From Podospora comata (lineage: Eukaryota > Ascomycota > Sordariomycetes > Sordariales > Podosporaceae), in contig CP071495.1 in assembly GCA_017354895.1 (NCBI GenBank), positions 2,215,001 to 2,279,000 on the forward strand: a DNA stretch of 64,000 nt, given 5' to 3'. The notes under the pieces were generated by a model. The model made no database searches. It saw nothing but the letters and a program-made list of their open reading frames with translations, and had not been told where the DNA came from. Position numbers and translations under genes: made by a program. Shown here piece after piece: positions 22,770 through 33,940 of the stretch. How positions within the stretch are numbered: the stretch's first letter is position 1; the number at the start of each line of letters is the position of its first letter.

Positions 22770-25700
22770 ATGGACGGCAACAATACTTCGGCTCCCCTTG
22801 CCGACTACTTCTGGATTGCAGGCATAGAAGACGTTAAATACGACGATGAACCAGCCTCCCAGTTGGACGTTGAGGACACCATTGTCGAGGACGAGGATGG
22901 AGAGGCGGAGACCGACCGGTCGGTAGCGACGCCGTCGCGCGCCACGGCTCGTCACTCGCGCCAGAACTCGGCTAACCGTTTGTCCGTCATGTCTAAGCTC
23001 TCCCTATCCGGTAGTGAAGAACCATCTCAGGATGACGTCGAGGAGAAGGACATTACCAAAAGTAACCGTAGCAGCGCAACCATCCGGCCGAACCCCCCGC
23101 CCAGTCTCAACACCGGCCTTGCCAACGGGACGAACGGCACCAACGGCACCAACGGCTTTGATCTGGGAAGCTTGGGCGGAGGACAAGGCATTGGATTCGA
23201 TGGATTCCCCGCCGACTTTGACTTTGACAAGGCCCTCCTCAAGTTTGCCGCCGAACGCGAGAACTTCCTCGACGACCTGACCTTCAGCGCAGGCGCAAGG
23301 GTCCAGTCGAGACCGCCCATGATAAACCCCAGAACCGAGAGACTCAAGGCCGAGGACGCCGAGAGCGGGAGAAAGAGCCCTCTGAAGAGCATCCGCGGCA
23401 GCATTCGCCGCAAGATGAGTTTTAGGGATATGAGCAGCGTGAGAAAGCAGCCAATGACTCCTCGAGCGGGTACGTGTAGCAGATCGGCATCGACAGACTC
23501 TCTCGCTGCCTTGGAATCCCTGCCATCTGCGGCTCGTGTGCTGACTGTAGGATCTCTAGCCTCTATCCGGACGGCGAAGCGCCTGAGCAACTACAACTCC
23601 GTCATCCCACCCCCGGAACCGCTGAACCTCGATCCAGACATGCACCCGCTTAAGAGGCGGTTTGAGCCAGTTCTGCTTGATCGATACCCCCCGCGAGACG
23701 CCTCAGCCGACGACCTGGCCAGGAGAGGAAAGTTCCCCGACTACGTGCCCATGTTTGCCTTTCCCAACGACATCCAGATTGTCTCCTCGGACGACCGGCC
23801 TCGCTCGACCTGGCACGGATTCACCATGACGTCGGACGACAACTCCAAGATTTACGGCATTACCATCATTGTCTGGGTGGCACTGCACGCAGAGGTGGCG
23901 GACGAGGTCGAGAAGAGGTGCGAGCGGTGGCGACAAAGACACATGAGCAACGAGGAAAGGGAGCTTGCTGCTAGTCTTGGCGGCCGTCTAGCCGCAGAGC
24001 GGGCCTATCTGTCACAGCTGCTCGCGAAGCTGGGTACCGTTCCCTCGGGATCGGCCGCCCGCGATTCTCTGGACGAGCAGATTAGCGCGGTGGAGGAAAA
24101 GATCGCGCTCATGACGGAGATGCTGAGGCCGTTGAGGCATGGCGCGGCGTCCAAGATTGACGGTCTGACCGCCGGCGAGACGGGCCTCTGGGCTCCTAGG
24201 GCGTTTGGCATTTTGGGTAGAGATCCAGCCAAGATGCAGTTTTGGAAAGAATGGTTGCGAGCTGTCACGGTACCCATGACAGACGGCGCCGTTCTCCGGA
24301 TCCCGCCGAGCTCGCCCAAGGTTGGACGCTGGCAGCCTTTGGAGCGCTATGTCGTGAACCTCTGCACCGAAGCTTTTAGCCCCCTCAGCTCTCTGACCCA
24401 GGTGGAGTTGGGCGTGCGAGAGCTGCGGCTGTATGCCCGCAAGGAGGCTGCCAATGAGCTTCCTGGATCGCGCAGCATTGATATCTACGCCCTGTTCAGA
24501 TGCCTGTCTCTGGAAAACATCGTCCTGCTCTTCGAGTATGCCATGTCGGAAGGACGCATCATCTTCCTCTCATCACACACTGGCATGCTGCACCTTGCCT
24601 GCCATGCGCTGGCCAATTTGCTGTACCCCTTGAAATGGGCGAGCATCTTTATTCCGGTCTTGCCTGCCCGGCTCATCTCGGCCCTGGAAGCCCCTTGCCC
24701 CTATATTGTTGGCATTGAGAGACGCTACGAGAAGATTGAGCTTCCCGACGACGACTACGTCCTTGTGGACCTCGACAAAGACAGCATCGACGCCACACAC
24801 CAAGCGGCCAGCCTGCCACGGCAGCACCGACGAAAGCTTCTCTCGCTCCTTCAGATCGCCGCTCCTCACAGACTGAGATATGGAGTCACACCGGGACCAC
24901 CCCCATACGCAATCGAGGCCTTCCCATACGACGCGTACTCGGCAGAAAACGAGACGCTGTTCAACCCCCTCCCGATGAATAGCTCACTGGGCAAGTGGGT
25001 GTCGCAAAACTCATCCACCTTTGCCGAGCCAGACCCGCCAGAGTGCATCCGGACGCCGTTGTTCAACGCTTTTGCCCAGGCCAAGATTGACCCTTCCAGG
25101 ATGGAGCGGCCGCCGACGTCCAAGTCCAGCAAGGGCAGCCCGCCGTCGTCTGTCTCGCCCGTGTCGATGAACTTTCCCCCCATGCCCATCACTCCCATCT
25201 CCAGGAGCGATTCCGGGTTTGCGGCTACGCTGAGGGAGAAGCGCTCTGGGCATTTTGACGAGAGGTCGAGGCGCAGCTCCTCGTTTGGGGTGGACAAGCA
25301 GCCTCCCCATCCTTCCATGGCCCACCGCCCGAGCCTGCCTTTTCTGAACGGCCACACGCAGAACATGTCCATCTCGGCCATCTCGATCGACTCGCAGTCT
25401 TCGTTTGGGGGTTATGCGCCCTCGACGTATGCGCAGTCGACGATTGCTGCCTCGACCATCATGCCCAACATGATGGTGCAGCCGGTTAAAAATACGGAGA
25501 ATACCGTCTGGGTGGAGGGGCACTGCTTCAACTGGGAGCCGACGGAGACGGGGTCTACGTGCACGGTGTGCGACGAGAGATCGGAAGGGGATGGGCTGTA
25601 TAAATGCAACGGGTGTGACTGTTTGAGTCACAACAGGTGCTTGGGGTTTGTGAGCCTGGTGTGCCCGGAGGCGTTCCATCCGGACAGGGTGAGGGCCGCG

Positions 25701-26350
25701 TTTGTGAGGTGTCTGGCTAGTTTGCTGTATACGTACCGGAAGCATTTGGGGAGGCCGACGAGGGAGCAGAAGGGGCACGGGCAGTTGTATGCGTTTGATA
25801 TGGATGGGTTTGTTAGGAGTTTGCCGTATGATCAGCAGGAGTATGCTACTATGATGAGGGACACGCAGGGTATGTTTCTCCCCCTCTCCCCTTTCTAAGG
25901 GTGTCAAGACAAAACTGACGAAGTGTAGCATTCAACGAATTCATCCACGAGCGCGAGAGACAACCGCAATCGGACCCAGCGATCCGCCTCTTTGACGAGG
26001 TCATTCTGGCCAAGAAGGCGAGGGGGAAGCCGACGTTTTCTGCTGGCCTGTCCCGTCTGTCCACCTTAAGGGCATCTCATGGGTTAACGCCCTCTTACAT
26101 GGGCGGGGGACATAACCGTCAGGGAGCGAAAATGCCGAGTTATTTGGGGGACACGAGCGATCATATCTGGAGGACGGCGTCGGTGCCGGTGCCGAGCGCG
26201 AAGTTTTCGGGGGATTACAGGAGTGTGGTCACGAGGGTGCCGGTGAGGTTGGATCCGGGCTTGATGAAGGAGCCGAGGGCGATTCAAGGGGTTCCGAGCG
26301 CGGGGGGGATGGGGGGGGAGGAAGAAGGTGCAGAGGAAGCAGGTTGCTAG
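22770..26350 (+). CDS. DENN-domain protein with C1 zinc finger (C-terminal frame break)
   Basis: Predicted Rab guanine-nucleotide exchange factor. Exons 22770-25869 and 25929-26350 give 1,173 residues as read. The N-terminal 300 residues are disordered and Ser-rich. The DENN modules follow: upstream part at YVPMFAFPNDIQIVSSDDRP, then core motifs ENIVLLFEYAMSEGRIIFLS and LYPLKWASIFIPVLP. A complete C1 finger (H-x12-C-x2-C-x11-C-x2-C-x4-H-x2-C-x7-C) begins at GHCFNWEP near residue 914. The downstream part includes LYAFDMDGFVRSLP and DTSDHIWRTASVPVP. At the 3' end the frame read here stops at 26350. A conserved-looking tail (KKVQRKQVASMLG...) lies in another frame ending at 26390, reached if a G8 run (26311-26318) had one G fewer. 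The target Rab is unknown. Confidence 0.88.
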
Positions 26351-26387
26351 TATGCTGGGGGCGCCGGCGGAGTTTGTGGTGCCAAAG

Positions 26388-26422
26388 TAGGGTAGGGTAG
26401 GGTAGGGTAGGGTAGGGTAGGG
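26388..26422 (+). repeat. Seven tandem TAGGG units
   Basis: Perfect TAGGG x7. The first TAG coincides with the stop codon of the alternative DENN C-terminal frame. It resembles fungal telomere sequence (TTAGGG) but lacks one T per unit, so it is a G-rich minisatellite rather than a true telomere array. Confidence 0.9.
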
Positions 26423-27378
26423 TGGGGGGTGCGTGTTGATTAGGGAAGTGGTTAACTGGGAATTTGGGTTGTTGTTTGGGGGCGTTTTCATTTGGTTTGG
26501 TTGAAAGCGTTGGTTTTTTTTTGGGTTTTTCAAGTAGTGTCTTGATAATCTTTTTTGTGTTTTGCTTGCAGGGAAGGGGGGATGGGTAGGGATGGAGGGA
26601 GGGAGAGGGAGAGGGAGAGGGTGGCTATGATCAGATTTATTTATTTTTGATATCATTTGGGGTTTGGGGGCTTGGGGGGGAGTGGGTGGGAGAGCATCTG
26701 GGAGGTTTTGTTCTGCGTGATAGGTTGAGCCACAAGAGAGAGTGAGAGAGAGAAATACATGCAAAGCAGACACACAGAGGGAAGTTGTTGTAATCTTTGT
26801 AAGATAGAGGAAGAAGAAAGAAAGAACGGTTGTAATCATTGTTGGTTAGCAAATCTCTTTTTTTGCTTTTCTTTTTTTCGGTTTTTTTTTCTTTTTTTCT
26901 TGGGAGGAGGGTGGCTAGGTTAAGGGGAAAATAACACATACATAGCATCATAGGAGGGAGGGGTGTGAAGGGAGGAATGGGAGAGATGAATAAATGCAAA
27001 GCGTTGAGCACAAACTTTGGTGGTAAACAAGCAATTGATGCCTTCTCAGAGTACAAACAAACAAATCTAAAGTTCGCCTCGAAATATCTACTACATGTTC
27101 CTGAGCCAGCTCAAGCATGAGGCAAATCACATTGAGTCCATGATGTTTAAAATGAAAGAAATGAAACATCGCTAACAAAAGGAAAAACCATGCAAGGCTG
27201 ATTTCCATGTGTGTGAAGATGCCTGGCTACATGCTTGCTCTATGCAACCAACCCAATGCCTAAACCTCCCCTCAAGGTATCGAAAAAATAGATGGTATCA
27301 TATTCCCCCAACGCCCCCCTATTCCTATACAGAACAACCCACCCCCCTTCCAAACTCCGGCATATACAACACCCCGGA
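26391..27378. other. Convergent intergenic region
   Basis: G- and T-rich sequence between the DENN gene and ypi1, which converge. It contains (GGGA)n near 26590-26620 and T-rich tracts near 26855-26900. It probably holds the 3' UTRs. No gene is seen. Confidence 0.6.
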
Positions 27379-28021
27379 CTAAGCCTTCATCGGCCCCCCA
27401 TCTCCAGAAGTGTCCTTATCCTTCCCCTTTCCAGGCGGTTTAATCCCATAATCAGGCATCTTCTCATACGCATTCGGGCTCGGCTTTCTCTTTCTTCTTT
27501 TACTCCCCCCCTCGTCCCCGTTCTTTTTCCTTCCCCTGCTGTGATGATGATGATGATGATGTCCGTTGCACTTGTCGTCGTCGTTGTGATTGTGAACACG
27601 TCTTCTCCCACCGTCTGATTTCCCTTGTCGGTCGAGGTCACCCTTTCCACCATCGGAATCCGAGTCGGAGTCGGAAGAGTCAGAGGAGGAGGATTCGGAG
27701 GAGGATTCGTCGACGCCTTTGGGGCGGTGGTAAATGCAGCATACTGGTGGGGTTTAGCTTGGAGAAAGGGGAAGGGGAAAGGGAGAGGAGGGAATAAATA
27801 CCTTTTGACTTCTTGCGGTTCAGACCTTCATTGTCTATGACGTCTTCTGACCATTGCACCGTTCGTGAACTGGGGGCGTGGGCACCACGGAGGCGGAGGA
27901 TGGCTTGTGGGGGGGAGGTTGAGGTTGTGGTGATTGTTTGGGTGGTTGATATGGTGCCTGTTCTGGGTTCGCGTTGGTGCTGTTGGGTTGTTGAGTGGGA
28001 GGGGGTATCGTTGGAGGACAT
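27379..28021 (-). CDS. ypi1: Type 1 protein phosphatase inhibitor Ypi1 (inhibitor-3)
   Basis: Homologue of yeast Ypi1 and human PPP1R11, which bind and regulate nuclear PP1. Exons 28021-27802 and 27743-27379 give 194 residues. The inhibitor-3 signature is intact: LRLRGAHAPSSRTVQWSEDV, then DNEGLNRKKSKVCCIYHRP across the exon junction, with RTVQW as the RVxF-like PP1-docking motif. After this comes a Ser/Asp-rich acidic stretch, a seven-residue His run and a basic RKKNGDEGGSKRRKRKPSP segment that is a likely nuclear signal. The tail has the family-like YEKMPDYG. The 58-bp intron is normal GT-AG. It is convergent with the DENN gene and divergent from mil1. Confidence 0.93.
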
Positions 28022-29911
28022 TTTGGCTTTGATATGGGGCGTAGAGAGGGCAGTCAGTCGTCGAGGTGCTCGGCCAGAAGTCGAGGGAGAGAGAATCTCG
28101 CGGAATATCGACAGTGCGGGGTTGTGTTGGGCTGTGACACAAAGCTAGACCTGTAGAGTGACACAGTCAAAGCGGAAACAGACGCAAGTTGCTTGGGTAT
28201 CGAGACAGAGACACAGAGCGATATGGCCTGTGATTGATGCTCAAAAAGTTGGGTGGAGTGATGATATTCTGCTTAAGAATCAGGCTATGGCTGGGTCCGA
28301 AAGAGAGCCCCACGGCACGGCATGTGTGGTTTGTGGTTGTGGTTGTGGCGCACAGACGTCAGCCAGCGAGAGATGTGGGGCGTCGATCCCGAAACAAAAA
28401 TCTGGGGTTTCGTTCTGGAAGCTTGTCTTGGACCCTGGCTCCCCCGGCTGGGCTTGCAGCGGGACATCAACCCGGTCCCGAACTTCCAATCTGAGAGGAG
28501 CTGACCCATCCTTTCAAACGGTCGGTATTGATTGATAGACCCCTGACAAGAGCTGGGATGGGTATGGGGGAATAGAGGAGGCAGGCTTATGCGATGTAAC
28601 CAATGGGGTTGAGTGCCGGTTTTCAGGGTCCTTTGATAATATGCCAATGAATGTTTTGTTTGTACCTATGTCTGTCGGGTGCCTTGCATTCGACTCAACA
28701 CTGCAGTATACATAGCAGGGTGATGTGATGGGATGAGTAGGCTTGAGCCTCAAACGGCAAGAGCGAACTGTAGCAGCCTGGATTCTTATGACTGGAAGAG
28801 CAGCAAAATAGAGTCGTTCCAGAATACAATAAATGTAATGGGCCTGGAATACCTGGCGGCAACTGTCCTTCGACTTCTTCTTGGCGGTGTCTCCCAAACC
28901 TCTCCCAGTTTCCTTCACGCAAACCCATTTTCATCCCAATCTTTGAGGGGATACCAGTCCCCAGCATCTGCCAAAGAGGAGATGCCAGCTGCGGTCGATA
29001 TGCCCTGGAAATTAACAGCCGGCAGCCAGAGCGAGATACCCCAACCAGGCGGGAGCACGCGGCGACGGCGAGGATCATGCCCGCCAGCTTCAATGATGTC
29101 GCACCGAACTCACCTCTGAAGGCCGGCTTGTTCAACTGGTTGATACACAGAGAGGGACTGCTTTCACAAGACATGTTCAAGAAGCAGGCGGGGCATTGAA
29201 CACTTACTGCCGAGACAGTTCGCTTTCACCCTCCCCCTCCCCCTCGTCACAGCCTGTTGACCAAAGGGATTTCTTTGCCGGCCACTTGCGACTTCTGCGA
29301 CTTTTGCGACCTCTTCTGCTGCTTCATTCTTCTCTTTTTCAACAAGAAGAGGCTTCCTCCTGCAGCAACCCACACAGTCCAGGACAGGCGCTGGTGACGT
29401 CAAATCAGAGCTCAAGTATCACAGCAGGAGGGAAGCGGCATCCCGATCGTGCAAACAGAAACAGAAACAGAAAACTGAACCTGTCCTAATCGGGCTCACG
29501 TCGTCGCATCGCCATTTCCTCTTCCATCTCCAGATTCAGATCCAGAAGTCCGGTGAGGTTGGTTGGGTGTCCGACTCCCGAGTCGCCGCCTTCTCAGCCC
29601 TCCCTCGCGACTGCCTCTTGAGCTCGCTGCTTTGCGACGGCCCCCCTCAAAACAGGAAGTCACACTCAGAGTAACAGCAACCTCCCCTCCAAGAGACGAC
29701 AACATCACACCTTCCTTTATCAAGAACACACCTTCTTTTGTGACGACACCCCTTCCTTCCATCATAAGAGGCACTCCTTCCCCTTCAAGAGAAGCCGACA
29801 CCTTCCTTCGCAGAGAACACATCTTGCTGCGGCAGCATCACGCCTTCCTTGGACAGCCAGGCATCCAGCACCATCCTTCCTCCAGCAGAACCCCTCCTTC
29901 CCGTCCTCATC
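28022..29911. other. Divergent intergenic region, ypi1 and mil1 promoters
   Basis: About 1.9 kb without a recognisable gene. The mil1-proximal 200 bp contain degenerate pyrimidine-rich leader repeats, listed separately. Confidence 0.6.
29705..29895 (+). repeat. ACACCTTCCTT-type leader repeats
   Basis: The word ACACCTTCCTT and near variants (ACACCTTCTTT, ACACCCCTTCCTT, GCACTCCTTCCC, ACGCCTTCCTT, ACCATCCTTCCTC) occur about eight times at 18-30 bp spacing. Several are followed by AAGAGAA or CAGAGAAC. The tract ends just before the mil1 start codon and is probably 5' leader. Confidence 0.6.
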
Positions 29912-32380
29912 ATGGCTAAAACCCTCTTTGACCTCCTGGAGGTGCACGACCAGTCGTCCGAAAACGAAGAAGACGTCCCAACAGTATCACAGCATTCCCA
30001 TCCCCACCCCCATCCGCATCCCCAGGCCCAGGTCCAGGTCCAGCCCCATCCCACTGAAGACGGGGCGTCCGTTACCAGTACCGCAGCTACAGAGGAAATG
30101 CCCCCCGGTGGCCGGCCCCGGCCCAACACTCCCAGGCGGGAGGCCGACTTCTCCTCCCTTCTCAACCATGCCGAAAAGGTCGAAGTCAGCTCGCTCATCA
30201 ATAGACTGACCGACATGATGCAGAAGCAGACAACCCAGTTGTTTGATGTGTTTCCACCCGAGAGCAACCCCCTGCCCGTCCGCATCACGGTCTGGAACAA
30301 GCTTCCCCCCTATCTCAGAGACCTCAGCTTGACCAAGCCGGTCGAAGAGCAGCCTAGAAAGGCCCCAGAGAAGCAGGAGAATGTCAAGCCATCGCGCTCT
30401 AAGAAGGGAGGTCGGTTCAATGGCAGAAGAACTGACAATAGCACCTCCTCGGACGCCCCTCCAGCCCCAGCCCAGAGGGAGCCTGACGTGCCACTCGGCC
30501 CTCGCCAACAGGAGCTCAAGAAGGAGGCGCTGATGCACTTCAAGCGCTGGCAGACGGCTGTGCTCAAGCGTACTGGCGACATTTCGATCCGAAAGGCGAA
30601 CGACTACGGCAATCAGTATGGGTATGGGCCCAAGAGAGGCTCGTCGTCCTATAAGAAAAAGAGGGCAAACAGTAAGTTCCAGACCCAGGCCGACGGCTGG
30701 GTCCCAGTTGGACGTCCTGACCATGTGGCAGACTCGCAGCCGGCTACCATGATCAACGTCACACCCATCACCGTGGAAGCCGATCCTGCCTTCTGGCAAC
30801 TGTACCCGCCCATTGCAACAGCGCTTTCGACTCTCCCGGCAGGCAAGAGATGTCTCTTGCTTCACTGCCTCATGCTTTTGCTGCTCTCGCTTGAGAGCTA
30901 CAACGCCTACACCCGCATCTTGATGCTCAACATCACCTCGTCCCTTCGCTTACCACTGCGTGTCTTGACCGAGGAAGAGGTGAGAATTAGCAAGGCCTTC
31001 GCTGACCTTGCCAAGACGGTGTCATTTGAAGAGGTGGCTTTGAAGAGGACGGAGGAGAACAAGTCTTCTCGGAGACGAGCCGGCCCGGCAGGCGCTCACT
31101 TTGTGCCCAGCGGCAATCTCGCAGCTCCGCTGATTGCTGCCAGCATCGGTTCAGTCACTGGTGGTATGGGGGTTGGGAGCACCACAGCCGCGGGCCTTCT
31201 TGGCACGATGGCTGAGAGTGGCCTCGTTGTCGGAAACGTTCTCGGTATGTGCCCTTGTCGAGCTGGCGGTAAAACTATGGAACAACACGCCAAAGACGTT
31301 AGTGACGCCGGCTTTATTCCTCTTCGCGGCATTGTCAACGAGGAGTGTTTCAAAATTAGCGAGATTGTTCCAGATCATCGCCGGATTCGAGTCGTGTTGG
31401 GAGTCGGCGCCTGGCTGCCCAACAAGACGGACATCTTCCGCCCCTGGAGATGCTTGGGGGAGCAGAATGAAGTGTATGTGGTTCGTTGGGAGCTCGACAA
31501 CCTGGTCAAGCTGAACACGGCGCTCGAGACCATGGTCAAGAGCGCCGCGTGGTCCATCGCCAAGAAGGAAATCATTGCTCGGTCTAGTGAGCCCAGTTCC
31601 AAGCTCCTTCAGCCTGACCCTGCGAAGAGTGCTGACCGCCACGGGCCAGTTTATACTAGTCTGATCGACGCCCGTTGGCCGGCCTCTCTTCTAAAGCTCA
31701 GCAAGATTGTCGACAACCCCTGGAACACCTGCATGGTCCGCGCCGACAAGCTGGGCTCTATTCTTGCTGATATCATCTCAAGCAAGGCGCCCGGTGAGCG
31801 TGGTGTCTCGCTGGTCGGGTACAGCCTCGGTGCCCGCGCCATTTACACCTGTATGGCCATCTTGGCCGAGCGACGGGCGTTTGGTTTGGTGGAGAACGTG
31901 GTGGTCATGGGCCTTCCGGCGCCTTCGGAGACGGCCATCTGGGTCGCCATGAGAAGTGTGGTGACGGGTCGCATGGTCAATGTGTACTCGGAGAACGACT
32001 ACATCCTGGGCTTCCTCTGCCGTCAGTGCAGTGTCGAGTATGGAGTTGCAGGTTTGGAGCGAATCGCCGGGGTTGAAAGTATCGAGCAATTGGATGTCTC
32101 TGCTAAGGTCAGTAGCCACCTCAGATACCCATACCTCGCCGGCACCATTCTGCATCACATCGGCTGGGAGGACGTCGACAAGGAACAGGCCACCCAGCAG
32201 GAGCACGCCATGTCGATTTGGGAGGAGAAGCTCCGGCAGCACGAGGCGAGACGGGCTGCTGTTGAGACGGGCAGGCCGGACCCTTTCAAGACCCTGAACA
32301 CCTTGACGGATACAACGAACAAGGGTCCCGAGCAAGGTATTATTCGTACCCGCATGAGGAAGAAGAAGGGCAAGAAATGA
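29912..32380 (+). CDS. mil1: Mil1-like DUF726 membrane protein, alpha/beta-hydrolase type
   Basis: Single-exon gene, 822 residues. The DUF726 family includes yeast Mil1, a partner of the AP-1 variant subunit Apm2, and animal TMCO4. The start MAKTLFDLLEVHD is the first ATG in the frame. Residues 20-90 are His/Pro-rich and disordered. A hydrophobic, Gly-rich segment near 405-445 (AASIGSVTGGMGVGSTTAAG) is a probable membrane stretch. The family core follows: GFIPLRGIVNEECFKISEI, GVGAWLPNKTDIFRPW and a nucleophile-elbow motif GYSLG with Ser near 638. The Ser motif suggests a lipase-like fold, but catalysis is unproven. It was called by family similarity; I see no frame break. Confidence 0.87.
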   Translation: MAKTLFDLLEVHDQSSENEEDVPTVSQHSHPHPHPHPQAQVQVQPHPTEDGASVTSTAATEEMPPGGRPRPNTPRREADFSSLLNHAEKVEVSSLINRLTDMMQKQTTQLFDVFPPESNPLPVRITVWNKLPPYLRDLSLTKPVEEQPRKAPEKQENVKPSRSKKGGRFNGRRTDNSTSSDAPPAPAQREPDVPLGPRQQELKKEALMHFKRWQTAVLKRTGDISIRKANDYGNQYGYGPKRGSSSYKKKRANSKFQTQADGWVPVGRPDHVADSQPATMINVTPITVEADPAFWQLYPPIATALSTLPAGKRCLLLHCLMLLLLSLESYNAYTRILMLNITSSLRLPLRVLTEEEVRISKAFADLAKTVSFEEVALKRTEENKSSRRRAGPAGAHFVPSGNLAAPLIAASIGSVTGGMGVGSTTAAGLLGTMAESGLVVGNVLGMCPCRAGGKTMEQHAKDVSDAGFIPLRGIVNEECFKISEIVPDHRRIRVVLGVGAWLPNKTDIFRPWRCLGEQNEVYVVRWELDNLVKLNTALETMVKSAAWSIAKKEIIARSSEPSSKLLQPDPAKSADRHGPVYTSLIDARWPASLLKLSKIVDNPWNTCMVRADKLGSILADIISSKAPGERGVSLVGYSLGARAIYTCMAILAERRAFGLVENVVVMGLPAPSETAIWVAMRSVVTGRMVNVYSENDYILGFLCRQCSVEYGVAGLERIAGVESIEQLDVSAKVSSHLRYPYLAGTILHHIGWEDVDKEQATQQEHAMSIWEEKLRQHEARRAAVETGRPDPFKTLNTLTDTTNKGPEQGIIRTRMRKKKGKK

Positions 32381-32788
32381 AGTTTTGGAGGGATTTGATA
32401 CCGAGTATCTGCACAGGGAATCGCTACCATTGCGTTGATTTTTTTTTTTTATTGGGGGATGAAAGACTATGGTCACGAGGCGATATTCAGGCGCCAGATT
32501 GCCACCTTACAGGACGAAGCCATGGTTATGAATTATGGCAGCCGGGTTATGCATGGCTGGGAACGTGTTAACTGATGTATGTTGAATTAGCCTGGGTTGT
32601 TTCAGTTGGGGAAGGGCGTTCTCTATGTGAGACCAACGTTTTGATGTTAGTACAATGCAATGTTTGCTTTATATGCGGTGATGGTGCGTCGGTAGTGGTC
32701 GTTGTGACTTGTTGTGATAGTTTCCACCTTTTTTTCTTTCATGCTCATAGGTTCTCTCGGTAGTAGCTCTTTCTGACTAGTGCCAACC
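32381..32788. other. Convergent 3' regions of mil1 and gatC
   Basis: About 400 bp between convergent genes. A T11 run lies near 32440. No gene is seen. Confidence 0.55.
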
Positions 32789-33128
32789 TCACTCTGCCGC
32801 AACGGCCATGCCACTCCTCACGACAAAGTAGCCCCCTCCTCCCATGGTGACCTTTTCGGAGGCGGTTCCCAGCACATCCCACTTCTCGACGTCTCTCTGC
32901 TCTTTGGTAGTAGCGTCAACCGTCCTCCTCCTCGGCCGCTTCCACTTGCCCACCCGTTCCTCGTTGTCGAGGGCTTCCTTGAGTGTGTCGACTGTGATTG
33001 CCGATTCAGCGAGGCCTTCTGGGGTCTCGTCACGGATAGAGGATAGGGGTTCGACATTGGATGTGTTGACTGATTGGAGGTGGGCGAGGAAGTGGAGCTG
33101 GGAGTGGAGGTCGGAGAGGATTTTGGAG

Positions 33129-33159
<31 letters not shown>

Positions 33160-33463
33160 GAGCTTCTGGGGAGGTTGGTGAGGGGGGAGGAAGGGCGGAG
33201 AGTTTGAGGAGGTGGGAGAGTTGGTGTGGGGTTATTGATGGTGTTGATGGTGAGGGGGAAGGGGAAGAGGGGAGGAGGGAGGTGATGGACCAGGTTGGGT
33301 TTGAGAGGAGGTTGTCAGGGTCGACTGGGGTGTGAGAGGGGTTTATGGCGGTGGGTTTTTGGGGTAAAAGGGGGGAGGAGGTTGTTGAAAAGGCTGAAGG
33401 GGGGTGAGATAGGGGGCGGATTTGGCGGAGGGGTTGCCGGAGGAGGTGGTGAGGTTTGATCAT
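32789..33463 (-). CDS. gatC: Glutamyl-tRNA(Gln) amidotransferase subunit C, mitochondrial
   Basis: Small subunit of the mitochondrial GatCAB-type complex that converts Glu-tRNA(Gln) to Gln-tRNA(Gln). Single exon, 224 residues. The start MIKPHHLLRQPLRQIRPLSH was chosen because it opens a basic, acid-free presequence. Family features are WSITSLLP, ITPHQLSHLLKLSALPPP, LHSQLHFLAHLQSVNTSNVE and PLSSIRDETPEG, followed by the C-terminal EKWDVLGTASEKV and YFVV. Unusual here is a run of ten asparagines from a (GTT)n tract on the plus strand, between the helix that starts at HLLKLSALP and the conserved LHSQLHF segment. GatF of yeasts is the alternative name for a related role. Confidence 0.8.
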
Positions 33464-33940
33464 GGTGGTGTGTGTCTTGGTGAGTGGTTTGAAGAATTGG
33501 ACAGATGGGTTGGTGAGAAATTGTTGTTGCCAAATTTCGGGTTTGTGAGAAAATATGGGAGCTTGGATAAGTGAACCTTTCGGCCGCGTGTCGTGATGAC
33601 GAGTTTGGAGTTTTGAGAGTGAAGAAGTGAGCTGTGAAATCAATTGAGCGCATGGGCTAACTAATTGCGGGTAGGAGCTAGCTGGATTGGTATAGGGTAG
33701 GCTGGCGTCATAGCTCCCTTTTTTAGGCCCGGCCGTTGTTGGCCTACCGCCACTTGGCCCCGCCTTACCGACCTACACACACTACAGCTCACACTCCTGC
33801 GCAACCATTCTTGTCTATCAAAGCCCGAGCAGAATTGAACATTTGCGACGACGACAACGACGACGACGACGACGACAGCACGAAATCGATACCGCCAGAC
33901 GATAAATACCAATAAAAGGGGGGAAATAAAATAACACAAC
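33464..33940. other. Bidirectional promoter region, gatC and sec17
   Basis: A 477-bp divergent spacer. A (GAC)n tract near 33845-33877 lies in the presumed sec17 leader. No gene is seen. Confidence 0.6.

Noticed and set aside
26388-26422. Interstitial telomere
   Set aside because: The unit is TAGGG, not TTAGGG, in a small array inside the 3' end of a gene, so a chromosome-fusion scar is not supported.
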